NCBI GenBank assembly: GCA_002197995.1
Contig: NGZR01000006.1
Location: forward strand, 186,001 to 250,000
Origin: Gaeumannomyces sp. JS-464
Lineage: Eukaryota > Ascomycota > Sordariomycetes > Magnaporthales > Magnaporthaceae
Direction of reading: 5' to 3'
DNA: 64,000 nucleotides
In this document: piece after piece, positions 22,801 through 33,574 of the stretch
How the letters are laid out: the number at the start of each line of letters is the position of its first letter
Numbering within the stretch: the stretch's first letter is position 1
Program-made: the position numbers and the translations under genes
The notes under the pieces: generated by a model
Told to the model about the DNA's origin: nothing
The model's input: only the letters and a program-made list of their open reading frames with translations
Databases searched by the model: none

Positions 22801-24476
22801 ATTGCTGACCAGATCCGGCGCCGGCCGTCTAAGCGGCGCAAAATCTCGGCGGCACTGCACCCTTCGGGCTGGCTCTCCAAGAGCTACGTCTCGGGCTTCA
22901 TGCTTCCTGGCGAGGGCCTGAGCCACTTCATCATGTCGACGCTACTCGAGAACGACGCCGAGGCGATGCGCCGACTGGGTCCCATGGCTAACCTTTGCGG
23001 TGGCTTCGTATACTGCCAGAAGAGCTTCTGGAGCACAGCGTGCATCGTAGGCCGTGTTGTGGCGGCTGGCAAGGGTGCCGTCGAGTGCATGGGCTGGATC
23101 TCGACTGATGTCACACCCCAAGGAATGGGTGACGGTTGGCTGAATATCGAGGTAGCCGAGCCGCAGGGTAAGCAAGAACAAAGATTCATCACTACCGCCC
23201 TCTGACGCTTCTATGGTCAGACAAGCTAACATCAGGCGTGACTGTCAGGTGAGTCGGCCCGTACGGGGAAGCAGGCAAGAATTTGGGGCAAGGTCGCCGT
23301 TGAGAAGCAATCATCGGTACTTGGGGATGCGGATCCGGACTCGGTATTCCCGGCCGACTTCATCATCCCCTTCGAGAACATCTACAAGGTGTCGCAGCCT
23401 CCGTCGCTCCTACATCGAACTGAAGGCCCTGAAGCTTTTTGCGCCAGTTGACTCGGTACACACGACGCCGGCCGGGTCACTGCCTCAGAGTCCCTTGTCC
23501 GATGTTACCCCTGGCACCATGGATACCGCTGCCACCAGCGTGGCGCCTGAAATCCATACGTACCCCGCGGCTGTGACCTTTTCGATTGCAGAGGATTACG
23601 ATGACGGCGATGTGGACGCTGAGAAGGAGTACACCTTCTGTCTGTCTCACGACGTCTACTTCGTGACAGCGCATCCGTGCATGCCATCGCAACACGTCAA
23701 GATTCTCAAGTCACCTTCAAGCCCCACGATTCAGCAAATCGACCTCGACGGTGGAAGCGCCAGCAGCGGCAGTAGCATGAACGGGTTTGGCAGCAAGCCG
23801 TCCAGCAGTGCCAACATCACATGTAAGCACACCCTTTGTTTCGTCTCATATCCTGTGGTCAATTACATGCGTTACCGTATGCTGACAGGCCCGCCCTCAT
23901 TAAACAGGCCACCCGTTGCACAAATACTATACGTACACTGCCATTCACCTCTCAGAGCTCCTAGCCCGACGAGACTCGACCCTTGAAGAGCTCCTGAATG
24001 AGCCGGGAGCGAACGCGCACCGTCGGCCATCAATCACTCCCGGCCCGCATGCCAACAAGCCGCCGCGTGTGCTTGTGGTTGATTGCATCACGGGATTCCT
24101 GCCCCAGCCACAGGCACACGAGATTCCGCTGTCACCCGTCGTGAGCCGCACGAGCTCCATGAATATCAACTGGCCACAGCCGCAGCAGCAGTCCCAGGTG
24201 TCGCCTCCTTCCTCTCCGCCGCGCGCAGGAGGGTATGCCGCGGGCGCCAACAACAACAACGGCACGGACGACCCGTCTTCGCCATCAACGGCCCAGAAGA
24301 TGCACTCCGAATCACGGCGCCGCCAGTTCGGGTCTGACATGGAGATCCTTGTTAGAGCGATCTGTGCTGAGAAGGGGTGGGACGCGCTCATCAGCCGCCG
24401 CAGGAGAGGCTGCCTCGCATGCGCCATCCGAGAAGCTGGCGCCCTCGGGTGGAAGGTTATCATCCGAGTGGATTAA
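19805..24476 (+). CDS. Large multi-exon protein of unknown function, several frame breaks
   Basis: No family name can be given. The ATG at 19805 begins MPSFSLLRRSPKDRA, then a Gly/Asn-rich linker and KRELLHGL. The next segment changes frame (LLVSASGSSSAG reading) and may end at a donor at 20290, followed by a long intron or unresolved region. Coding is clear from about 21061 (RKLTFGAASALALVPP; Thr/Pro linker; MSTLTDSELEKLFSGAPQYFARSEGP). It continues with KGKRAHFYPKCHERPNMLSMHGLEKGT and the long alpha-rich segment to 23167. Introns are 23168-23248 and 23823-23907. The last exon runs from CHPLHKYYTYTAIHLSELLARR to RRRQFGSDMEILVRAICAEKGW and WKVIIRVD, stop at 24476. Frame breaks are at about 21510-21535 (one base short), 22391-22394 (one G short), about 22634 (one extra) and about 23395-23402 (one extra). 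The mix of ordered helical blocks and linkers suggests a scaffold. Exon structure before 21061 is uncertain. Confidence 0.7.
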
Positions 24477-26233
24477 ATATTTACCTATGGCCACCGCTTG
24501 ATGCGCTTCAACCACGATCCTTCTCTTCTCATCCCTTGATTTATCACACCATTTACCTGTGTATCTCTCACCATTTACTTTCTTTTTTCTTTTGTGTTCC
24601 TATTCATGAGGGCAAAAAAGTTGATCAGCGAGGCGTTTCGACTGCACTGGGTTTTGATCTGCCTCGACGGGGTTACCTCTTTTCTGCTTCTCTTTCTGTT
24701 TCTTGGTGTATCACTCACCACTCTTGTCACGAATGATGGAAGCTTGTGGAACTTACCTCTTATCGCTATCTTGTCTCTTGTAATACGTCTTGCTCTCGAA
24801 ATACCAAAACGCTTGGTAACAGATATGGTTGCGGCTTTGGGTTGGACTGAGCTGCCAGAGCAGGGAGAAGCAAGATTAAGTTGCTTTCGCGGGGAAAGTC
24901 CGGGGGCGTGATGGTTAGCATGTTGGAGGGCACTTTTCTTCCTTTCTTTTGTTTGCCTTGGAATAGCTTCTGGCCGCCATCGGTCGTGATACCCTCCTTT
25001 GCGAAAGTTGTATGTACGTGGGAAAGAGTAAATTCACAACTCCTGTGGTATACTTAGTCTGGGGACATTTTCTAGATCATATGAGTAGGTTACTACGATG
25101 TCTTTACAATCTCCACCGCAAAGGGCTATCGCAGCAGCGAAATGCAGATGTTTGTGCACCTTTTTCCCCCCCCCCCCCCCCCCCCCCCCCCCGATGAGAG
25201 GTCTTGCCACGCAGGTACCTCAGACTCAAGGACACAGCCACGTGACGCCTGCAAAGACCGACATCTTTCCATATTTACCGTTGGATCTTATCCATTTCTT
25301 CCATTTCTTCTTTAGTCTTTATGCGTCAACACGTTGACAGCAAAAGTGCACTTTCTAGATGGCACGATGGGTCCGCCAATCAGGCCTTTGTCCCTCCATC
25401 CTCTCTCGTTGACGACGGCTGATAAGGGATCTTTGCATGCGGCCTGCAGCGAGCCAACCGGCCAACCAACAGTCACATAGCATCACACCCACCGCGACAC
25501 ATCTGCTCTCCCGCAGCCTGGCTAGGCCGAGCTCCTGCGGATTGGCCTCTAGGGGTCACGAAGATTCTTGTCCGAAGCCCTGCCAACAGATCAGAAGCAA
25601 CCCTCCTTGTGGCGACCCCTCACGGCAGATGCAACCACCTACTGCACCAGGCTCTCGCCGTCAAAGAAAAAGAGAAAAAAAAACATGTTTTCCGGTACGC
25701 AGGCAGCCGGCTACATACAGCCCACTCGGTGCCTTGGATCCACCGCCACTGAGCAAGCCTGCCTTGATCGACCGCGTCTCAATGTACAGGCGCGGGAGGA
25801 GAGGTAGAAAAACGGACCGGGAATCCGGGCCATGCTTGAGCGGAGGAGGCAGGAGCAGGAGAGCATTCTCGCTGAGACCAGCCGTGTCGGCAGCGGCATG
25901 CGCTTGGGGTTTCACAGCGCCGCCTATGCCTGTTCCCCCAGAGAACTCTGGCAGACACCCCCGCCAGCCCGGAGGCAGTTACATGAACCCGGCCCCAACT
26001 GCAGGTGATCTGTAGGGTACTCACCTCGGTGCTGGGGGGAGGCCTTTTGTATATAGGGCAGCGAGAAGCCCCGCCCCGGGTGTGCTGCTTCCGTTCAATC
26101 GATTACCAGGGGTTCTATTATGAGGAGTTGGAAGTTGTAGTGCCACCCTCAAACGAGCATAGCCCCTGGAGCTTCTCAGATTCAGCTTTTGTAGCACGTA
26201 TTTCCACCATTCGAATCGTTCGGCTTCGGCAAC
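24477..26233. other. Intergenic region with a 27-C homopolymer
   Basis: 3' untranslated region of the preceding gene (T-rich, to about 24750), then spacer with 27 C (25166-25192) and an AGGTACCT motif at 25213-25220. A 105-codon frame at 24594-24911 looks like T-rich UTR, not a gene. Confidence 0.55.
25166..25192 (+). repeat. Poly-C homopolymer, 27 bases
   Basis: Uninterrupted run of 27 C preceded by five T. The opposite strand would be G-rich. Confidence 0.95.
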
Positions 26234-27715
26234 ATGGGGTTCTGGGGGTATTTCCAGGCGATCCTGCGCTCCAAGGCCGGGAGAGAGGGTGTCAAAAGGT
26301 CGGGAAAGCTGTTCACCAAGGCTGCAAAGAGCAAGGGCTTCGACAACGCAGCCAAAATCGCCGACAAGACGCTCCCGATCATCCAGACGGTCCAAACAGT
26401 GGCGAGCGTGCAAAGCATGTCCAAGGCCGGGCGGGCCTCGGACCGCGTCACCGAGACCATGGACAAGGCCATCCCCCTGCTCAACCAGATCACGCCGACC
26501 ATGAAGGTCCCAACCGGGTCGGCGGCCTGCTCAGGCGCCATTGTCGCCGGCTTCGGCTCCATCGCCGTGGCGGTCGGCCTGGCTTCCATCGCCGTCACGG
26601 TGTACGAGGGCGTGGGCGCGCTCGAGCGCATCGGGGCCAGCGTCGACAGGATCAGGGAGGCCGTGCAGGCCCAGACGGCGCTCATGGCGCAGCGGGACTT
26701 TGGCGCCTATGTCTACAAGCTCGCGCGGGAGCGTATTGAGGGCTGCTGCTCCTCGTACGGAAGCGGCAAAGGGGGGCCACAGAAGCGCCACCTGTTTTTC
26801 GTGTGGCACCCGGACACCGACTGGCACCCCAACTTCTTTGACGAGTTCGCCAGCCGGCCCCTGGGCGAGGCCTTCTGCGGCTACTCGCACCAGCTCGACA
26901 CCGTCTTTGCCTACATGCTGGCGACGAGGAGGCAGATACGCAAGGAAGAGGGGAAGGCGGCCGGGCCCGTCCGGCCGACGAAGCTGCACCTGCTCATCCC
27001 GGCCTACAGCAACGTCCTGATCACCGACGCACTCAGGATCCCGGACGAGATTGGCGACTTTGTGATGGAGGGCCGCATCCACGGGGGCCGGCCGCTCGTC
27101 GCATTCGACCTGCCCGAGGAGGACAGGGCCCGCTACACCCTTGACATTGGTGAATACAACCCCCCGGCCCCGGCGGAGCAGGGCTGGATCGACTGGGTCA
27201 GGGGAGTCACGCCCGAGCCGCCGGCGCCACGCAGGAGGCTTGGTGGAGAAGCCCTAAACGCGGAGGATGATGGCCTGAGCGGGGGTGAGGAGGAACAGTT
27301 GATCAGCTTGGAAGAGGTGCAGCGGCAAAACATGCGCCGCGCCACGCCTCGCCGACGCGAACACAGGGGTTCCTCTCGTCAGGCGCCGGCACCTCGCCGG
27401 GAACCTGCGTCGTCTTCTTCCCACCGAGCATCCGGGTCCTCCCGACAGGCGTCCACGGCTCGCCAAGCACCCGCATCTTCTGCTCCCCACCGAAAACCAG
27501 GGTCCTCTCGCCGAGCATCCGTATCCTCTCACCAGAGGTCCGTCTCTGCTGGGCCGTCTCACCACCGACGGTCCAGATCCTCCCACCAAGCATCGGGATC
27601 TTCATCCATCGCGGGTGGTGAGATTTTGTACTTGGGCGCGGCGAAATGTAGAGCAGACTGTCACAGGCCTGGACGTAGAAGAAGGGGCCACCACGAGAGG
27701 CTGGTGTGTACTTGA
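26234..27715 (+). CDS. Unknown protein: basic N-terminus, glycine-rich hydrophobic stretch, globular core, Ser/Arg repeat tail
   Basis: A single open frame of 493 codons from the ATG at 26234 (GGCAAC-ATGG context). Residues 1-95 are helical and basic (MGFWGYFQAILRSKAG, then AAKIADKTLPIIQTVQ). Residues about 97-130 are small-residue rich and hydrophobic (SGAIVAGFGSIAVAVGLASI, spaced Gly), like a membrane helix or glycine zipper. A helix with ALERIGASVDRIREAVQAQ follows. Residues about 185-305 form a compact domain (FFVWHPDTDWHPNFF, GYSHQLDTVFAYML, KLHLLIPAYSNVLI), which I recall in other fungal proteins of unknown function. From about residue 375 the tail is low-complexity, with repeated SSRQAPA, SSSHRASGSS and SSHQ units. 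No catalytic motif is evident. Membrane association and a role in stress or non-self response are conjecture. It converges with cab2 with only 168 bp between stops. Confidence 0.8.
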   Translation: MGFWGYFQAILRSKAGREGVKRSGKLFTKAAKSKGFDNAAKIADKTLPIIQTVQTVASVQSMSKAGRASDRVTETMDKAIPLLNQITPTMKVPTGSAACSGAIVAGFGSIAVAVGLASIAVTVYEGVGALERIGASVDRIREAVQAQTALMAQRDFGAYVYKLARERIEGCCSSYGSGKGGPQKRHLFFVWHPDTDWHPNFFDEFASRPLGEAFCGYSHQLDTVFAYMLATRRQIRKEEGKAAGPVRPTKLHLLIPAYSNVLITDALRIPDEIGDFVMEGRIHGGRPLVAFDLPEEDRARYTLDIGEYNPPAPAEQGWIDWVRGVTPEPPAPRRRLGGEALNAEDDGLSGGEEEQLISLEEVQRQNMRRATPRRREHRGSSRQAPAPRREPASSSSHRASGSSRQASTARQAPASSAPHRKPGSSRRASVSSHQRSVSAGPSHHRRSRSSHQASGSSSIAGGEILYLGAAKCRADCHRPGRRRRGHHERLVCT

Positions 27716-27883
27716 TGTTCAGATTGTATATCGCTGTAATTTGCCAAGTCTCAGAGGAAGACAAGATTGCATGCATATGTATGTGGCCCTCATCAGATCT
27801 ACCCGTCCCAGATGATACAGAAAAGTACAAGGGTGAAAATTGCGGGAAACCAGAGAGAAAGGCGAGGGCCGAACGGACCTGGC

Positions 27884-29168
27884 CTAAGCAGTGTCCATTT
27901 CCCGGCCCTGGTACGACTCGACATGCCTCGAGTGCAGCTCCTGCACCGCGGGGATGATGAGGCTCTCGATCTCTATGTCAGGGTCGCCATCGGGCAGCGT
28001 GGCCGGGTCCAGCGGCTTCTCCTCCCCGGCCGCCTGGGCGGGCGCGGCGGCGGCGGCCGGCACGCGGATCCAGCGGTCCGGGGCGGCGGGGGCAACAAAG
28101 ACGACCTCCCACTTGCGGGTGGCGAGCAGGTTGCCGATGACGAGGTGGTGCTGGTAGCGGTCGAGCGAGTAGCGGGCCTTGTGGACCAGGATGGCCGGGT
28201 CCGTCTCGAGCTTGAAGGACACGATCATGCCCTGCGGCGCCCAGCCGTCGACCAGGTTCTTGAGGAACTTGGGCACCGGGTCCAGGTCCACGATCAGCCG
28301 CTTGGAGCGCGGGACGCGCGGGGACGAGTCGAAGTTGTCAAACGTCTCGGCGTCCTCGGCCGCCGCCGCGTCCTCGACCGTCGGCTGCGGCAGCGGGTCC
28401 TGGCCGTCTGGGAGCGGGACGATGGGCTGGGCCGGCGGCCGGCTTGCTCCTGCTTTCGCTTCTTGGCGGCAGGAGAGGCAGCATCAGCATCAGCACCAGC
28501 AGCGCCAGCATGTCCAGGGCGTTTGTGGACTGGATCTTGTGCTCGGCCATGCGCTCAGGCGGGACGAAAAAGTCGGACACGGCGGCGGCCAGGTACAGCA
28601 GGCCGCGTGGGCCGAGGGGCCGCATCAGGCGGGCGACGGCCCTCAGCTCGTACAGGTAGTCGGTGATGGTGACAAAGGGCAGCATGAGCAGCATGTTGCC
28701 CCGGCGGGCGGCGCGGTACTTGCGCAGGACGCCGAGCATGCGGGCGGCGTGCTCCGGGTTGGCGACGACGCGGCCGCCGTCGCCGTCGCCGTCGCCGCCG
28801 GCCTCCTCGTGCAGGAAGTCGAGGAAGCAGGCGGTCGGGGTGTGGCTGTAGTGGCGCGAGTAGGGCAGCAGGGAGAACTGGCGGTGCAGGAAGATGACGG
28901 CGTAGCCGGCCTCGAGAAGGTACTCGGCCGAGGTGGCGCCGCGGGTGCCGGCGCTGAAGTTGTCGATGAAGCGCACCGTCTGGCGCTCCAGGGGCACCGT
29001 CGTGCCGCCCGACGTCACCAGCACCACGCGCCGGCCCGCCGCCTGATGCGAGTCGATGAAGGCCCGCGCCAGCGACTCGTGCCCGGCCAGGCCCTTGGGC
29101 GGCGGGTTGCTGCCAAAGTAGTGGTCCTCGGCTGCGTCTGGCGTCATGGCGCTGGTCTGGCTGGCCAC
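27884..29168 (-). CDS. cab2: Phosphopantothenate-cysteine ligase (coenzyme A biosynthesis), two frame breaks in the linker
   Basis: The enzyme joins 4'-phosphopantothenate and cysteine (the nucleotide-dependent second step of CoA synthesis after pantothenate kinase). From the ATG at 29166-29168 the family hallmark [13 protein letters not shown], then [21 protein letters not shown], appears at residues about 48-85. [25 protein letters not shown] follows near residue 195. The C-terminal half resumes as [28 protein letters not shown] and [21 protein letters not shown], and stops at 27884-27886. Between them the frame shifts twice by one missing base (near 28500 and near 28445), around the basic linker KKRKQE, after which [16 protein letters not shown] reads well. 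Restored length is 428, slightly long for the family because of this linker and a Gly/Asp run. A second in-frame ATG at 29147 is possible. Confidence 0.88.
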
Positions 29169-29643
29169 GGGGTAGGTATACTTCTATCACGAGACTGTGT
29201 GTATGTCTGTCTGTGTCTCCAGCAGCGAGGTAGTCAATCCGTCTGGTTGAGTATCGGGCGATTTATGTATCTACCCAATTGGATACCTATGGCTGGTGAT
29301 GGTTGAGATCACATCAATTGAATAAATACCTCGACAACATCACGCCGATGGATTCAATCAAATGTATGCGGGCAGAGCAATGGTCTGACCCTCGGCACCC
29401 TCAACAGTTGGCCAGCGGCTCAGGTGTGCTGTGACTGCGACACAGTGCGGGTCTCGATACCTAAAGCCGTAGCTGTAGCCCCGCCATTGACCGGGCTGTA
29501 AATCACTCGGCCATCATGAGCTTCATGTTTGTGTTTGAATGTAGAACACTACCTAGGTACCTAGGTAGGTACTCCCATTTATTCATTATTCATTTATACA
29601 CCCAATCTCGATTAACGATTAAACGCTATAACACCACAAGAAA
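29169..29643. other. Intergenic region between cab2 and the MFS gene
   Basis: AT-rich spacer with an imperfect palindrome of CCTAGGTA units at 29550-29572. No gene seen. Confidence 0.55.
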
Positions 29644-31043
29644 TCAAAACACCACCAGCGGGTTCCATCCAACAACATACACCCGCGCGGCCACAAAGGC
29701 CACCAGCGACACGCAGTATAATAGGCTCGTAAATAAGATCAGCCCCCAGTAGCGCCCGCCTTCGGTGACGTTAACGATGCTCCCCGCGATGGGGATGCCA
29801 ACGAGGCAAGCAAACGACACCAGCGTGTACGTCGTGGCGTAGTACCGCCCGTAGTTCTGCGTCTTGCACAGCCTGCCGATGCACAGCGGCGCCAGGCTGA
29901 TGTTTGTGCCGCTCGCGAAGCCGAACAGCACGGCGAAGACGACGATGCCCGCCGTCGTCCCGCCCGCCGGCCACCACACGGCCAGGCACGCCACAATGGA
30001 CTGCACGACGGCCAGGATGTTCGCGTTGGCGGGGCCGATGATGTCGGCCCACCAGCCGGGCAGCGCGCGCCCCAGGACCGAGGCGGCGTTGAGCACCGTC
30101 ATGATCCTAAAGGAAAACGCCTCGTCGAAGCCCTGCGCGCGCGCGTACAGCGGCACGAACCCGAGCGGGATGAAGAGCCCAAACTCCATGAGGAAGATGC
30201 CCAGCGTCGTGAGCGCAAAGGCCGGGTCGCGCAGGATGCGCCAGTCGGGCCGGGCGCTGGCGTTGCGCTCGGGCGGCAGGCGGCTGCGGATCAGGAAGTT
30301 GGCGCCGACGGCGAGCGAGATGCTGACGAGGCCCATGGCCCGCACCGCCCACGCGAACCCGGCCCGCTCCAGCAGCGACGCCAGCATGAGCGGGTACACG
30401 ACGCCGCCGACGCCGCCGCCCGTCGACGCGATGCCCGTAGCCAGGCCCCGCCGGTCGCGGAACCAGTGCCCGATGGCGGCGATGGACGGCGTGAAGAGCA
30501 GCGCCGTCGCCGCGCCGTTGACGAGCCCGAAGACGACCATGAAGTGCCAGTACTCGGCACAGACGCCCAGGAGCATGGTGCCGATGGCGAGCAGCGCCGT
30601 GCCCACGCCGATGAGCCAGCGCGGGCCGTACTTGTCGAAGATGGGGCCGATGTACAAGCCCAGGAAAAAGGCAAGGAATGTGTAGACGGAAAAGATCCAG
30701 CCCGTCGTGCCCTCGGAGTAGCCCGACAGCTGGTGCTTGACCACATATGACTGCAGCACCCCGATGGTGTTCATGAGGCCCAGGGACGCCACCAGCGCCA
30801 TCCAGGACCCCAGCACGACCAGCCACGCGCGGAGGCCGCCTTCCGGGTAGGTTTCTTCCCTCCTTCCTCGTCCTCGTCCGCCGCCCCCCTTGGTGCTCCG
30901 GTTTCGACCGAGGCTGCGTCGCCGCCGTGCGGTCTTTGGTCTCTGCTTTCTACCGCCCGCTCCTGTTGCAGTGACGGCTCTCGCTGAGGAACTTTGTCCT
31001 GGCCCGCGTCGGCCGAGGGCCTGGACGTTTCCTTTTCCCCCAT
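29644..31043 (-). CDS. MFS transporter, monocarboxylate/MCH type, one frame break near the N-terminus
   Basis: Twelve-helix plasma-membrane transporter of the SLC16-like fungal group (MCH/Esbp6; substrates include monocarboxylates or riboflavin, not predictable here). From the ATG at 31041-31043 a hydrophilic N-terminus of about 60 residues (MGEKETSRPSADAG, then Asp/Glu-rich) precedes the family entry motif YPEGGLRAWLVVLGSW. SLGLMNTIGVLQSY, GPIFDKYGPRWLIGVG, LLFTPSIAAIGHWF, RRGLATGIASTGGGVGG and the later helices follow, ending WNPLVVF at 29644-29646. The last frame extends only to about 30870; the N-terminal frame differs by one missing base in the GGAGGGAAG run at about 30868-30875. Restored length is 466, normal for the group. 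No intron is needed. Confidence 0.87.
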
Positions 31044-32393
31044 CTCGACTGGTTGCGGGCGCGCAGGGATGGAAGACGGGTCACGGCGGCGGGAGAAATG
31101 GACAGGCAGTTTTGATCTGTTTTTGTTTTTTTCTCTGTTTGTCTCCCGGTCTTCTTCTCTCTCATAGACAATCTTCCTTGCGTTTCTCAACGCCCACTAA
31201 AAAAAAAGAATAAACGGGCTGGGGGCGCTCAAAGTGGCGGCAAAAACACCCTCCTCGCTGGTTAAACAAAAAGGGATCAACAGGAGGTCGATCTTGCCGG
31301 GGAACTGAGAAGATAGGCTTTTATATACCAATCATGGTTTCTGCCTGCCGCCTTTTCTAGAATCCGCATGTTACGTACAAGAAACCAAAACCCCTCGGAC
31401 TTTTTTTTATTTTGTTTTGTTTTCACTGCGGGGGCGGCGGCTGGGGCGCACCTCGGCTCCGCTTCCGGCGGCGCAAGCGGCACACCCACGGTTTGCCGTG
31501 ACCCGCATGAGCCTGCATCGCTTTTATCGGCCGAGCCCGGCCCGCCAGAGGAAGAGGCTTGATGCGGACCCCTTTTCCCGCCCAGACATGGTTTAGCTCC
31601 CCCTCGGTTTCCTAGCAGCCCGCACCGAGCCGACCGACTGTAGGCGAGGAAAAAGCACTTGGCAGGAGATGCCGATGATGGCCGCCCTACCTACACCCTG
31701 GTGCTTTTGTGAGCGAGCCGTTGTGGGGGCTTGCCTGAAGGATGCGCGAGCACCCCCTCCTCCCCAAACACACCGGTCGGTCTGTTGGAGCCAATGGATA
31801 CCATTCCCGGCTAGGTCTCGCAGCACTAATGCGGTCCAGTTTGGGAGACTCGGTGACGGCCGCCGATTCCCTGTTGGGAAATTCCTAGAGCGCCATTTCT
31901 GTCTAGATGGTTAGGTAGGTAGGCAGGTGTTTGTTTGCTTGTTGTTTGCAATTGTGGTAGTATCGGGCTGAAGAAGAATGCTCGCGATATGGAATTCTTC
32001 GGCAGCCCTATCCGCTTTGACGCTCCGATTCGTGCAACGCTGCCAATGACATCGGACCAACGAGGCTGAAGTGCACGACCAGCTCCTTGGGACAAGGCTT
32101 CACGAGCTTGTTCCGATGAAAGAACCCCGAAGGATTGCAGCGTGCGGTAGATTGACCAGTCAGGTGGAACGATACAGTTATCTGCAAAAAAAAAAAAAAA
32201 ATGCACCAGATGCAGAAGGTCGGTCTCTTCCCGAGGACATAGTCGCAGATACGTGTGCAACCTGGTCATGGTCATGTATTATAGCCCAAAGTCGTGATGT
32301 TCGGGCCTTGAGCCAGAAGCTAGACTCCCAATACTGGAGACTTTGATATCCCGCATTTGCACAACCTGTCGTTCCCCTCACCAGCAACACTCA
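31044..32393. other. Intergenic region between the MFS and WBP11 genes
   Basis: MFS promoter (A/T runs at 31197-31210) and WBP11 3' region. It contains a TAGG-TAGG-TAGG stretch at 31912-31922 and an A15 run near 32186. No gene is supported. Confidence 0.55.
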
Positions 32394-33574
32394 TCACCTG
32401 CCTTCGTCCTCATCGTCCACCTCCTCCAGCGTGACCTGGTGCAACCTGCTGGTCGCCTGCTGCTCCTCCCGCTCCGCATCGCCATCACCATCGCCACCAC
32501 CACACCGCCGCCACCGCGGACTGCCGCCCGCCGTCGTCTTCATGTACCCTTCCCTCTCCAGCCGGTCCGCCTCCTCGGGCTCCATCAGCCTGCCGCCCTC
32601 GCCCTTGCCCATGGCCAGCTTGGTCGCGACCGCGGCCGGCACGAACGCGCTCGTCGCCTCTTTGAGCAGGTTCCGCACCACCGGCTTGGCCTCGTAGACG
32701 ACCTTTGGCTCCGCCGCCGTCAAAACAGCTGGTGGCCGCTGCGGCAGCCTGGCGCTGCTGCTGCTGCTGCCGTTGTTGTTGTTGTTCTGTCGCTGTGACG
32801 GTGGTGGTGCCGCCCCATCATCACTTTTGCCGCCACCGCCCAGGCCCCTGTCGTTGGCCAGCGGCTCCGCATTCGCGCTGCTGCCCGCACCAGCGCCAGC
32901 ATTGCCGCCGCCGCGCTTCGCCCTCCGCCTCGCCCACCACTTATCCATAACCTCCTTCGGTATCGGCGGCGGCGTGTCGCGCGGCATCGGGATGGCCGCC
33001 ACGTCGTCGGGCACCTCGTCGCTGTCACTGTCGCTCTCCCTGCCACCACCGCCCCTCCTCCTCCCTCCTCCGCCTCCTCCCACCACGACCTCATCATCCC
33101 CCCTCCTCCTCTTCCCCAGCGCGCCACGATCCCCACCACTGTCACCGTCCCGGGGCGGCGGCCTGCTGCTGAACTGCGGCGCCCTGTCGCCGAGCGCCTC
33201 GCGCGCCTTGAGCACGGCCTTGAGCTCCTTCTCCAGCCCCTCGAGCACCTGCTCCTCGTGCCGCGTGAGCTTGCCGCCGCCCTCGGCCACCTTCTTGAGC
33301 TCGTCCACCTGCCGCTGGATGCCCTCCGGGTTGCGCCTGGCGAGCCGCTCGTTGCGCCGCGCTTGCACCTCGGCCTTGCCTGTTTGTTTGCGTGCGCACG
33401 GGAGATGGCGTTAGATAGAGGACGGGAGAAGAAGGAGAAGAAGAAGAAGAAGAAGGAAAAAGGTCTTGGGCTGGGGAGGAAGCAGGAGGGGAAATGCGAA
33501 CCTTTTTTGATCTCCTTGGCCTTGTCCGCTTTGCGCTGTGCCTGCACCGGATTGAAGCCTTTTTCTTTCACCAT
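32394..33574 (-). CDS. WW domain-binding protein 11 homologue (pre-mRNA splicing)
   Basis: WBP11-like proteins are nuclear, Pro-rich splicing-associated factors. Exon 1 (33502-33574) encodes the invariant start MVKEKGFNPVQAQRKADKAK then EIKK. The intron is 33380-33501 (122 nt, with an unusual GTTCGC donor; CAG acceptor). Exon 2 continues KAEVQARRNERLARRNPEGI, then a coiled-coil-like stretch with RHEEQVLEGLEKELKAVLKARE. Low-complexity Gly/Arg and Asp/Ser segments follow, then IPMPRDTPPPIPKEVMDKWW, which carries the Pro-rich motif preceding the basic RRRAKRGG. The C-terminus has PKVVYEAKPVVRNLLKEATSAFVP, a conserved block, and an acidic end. The phase join at the intron is exact. Length is 352 with no frame break. 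Identity rests mainly on the N-terminus and the PPPIP context. Confidence 0.82.

Noticed and set aside
24594..24911. 105-codon hydrophobic frame
   Set aside because: Lies in the T-rich 3' region of the preceding gene; hydrophobicity comes from T-rich codons and there is no independent support.
28435..28505. Intron in cab2 instead of two frame breaks
   Set aside because: The only donor-like site is a weak GTGCTG. The intermediate frame reads a sensible basic linker, so two one-base losses fit better.
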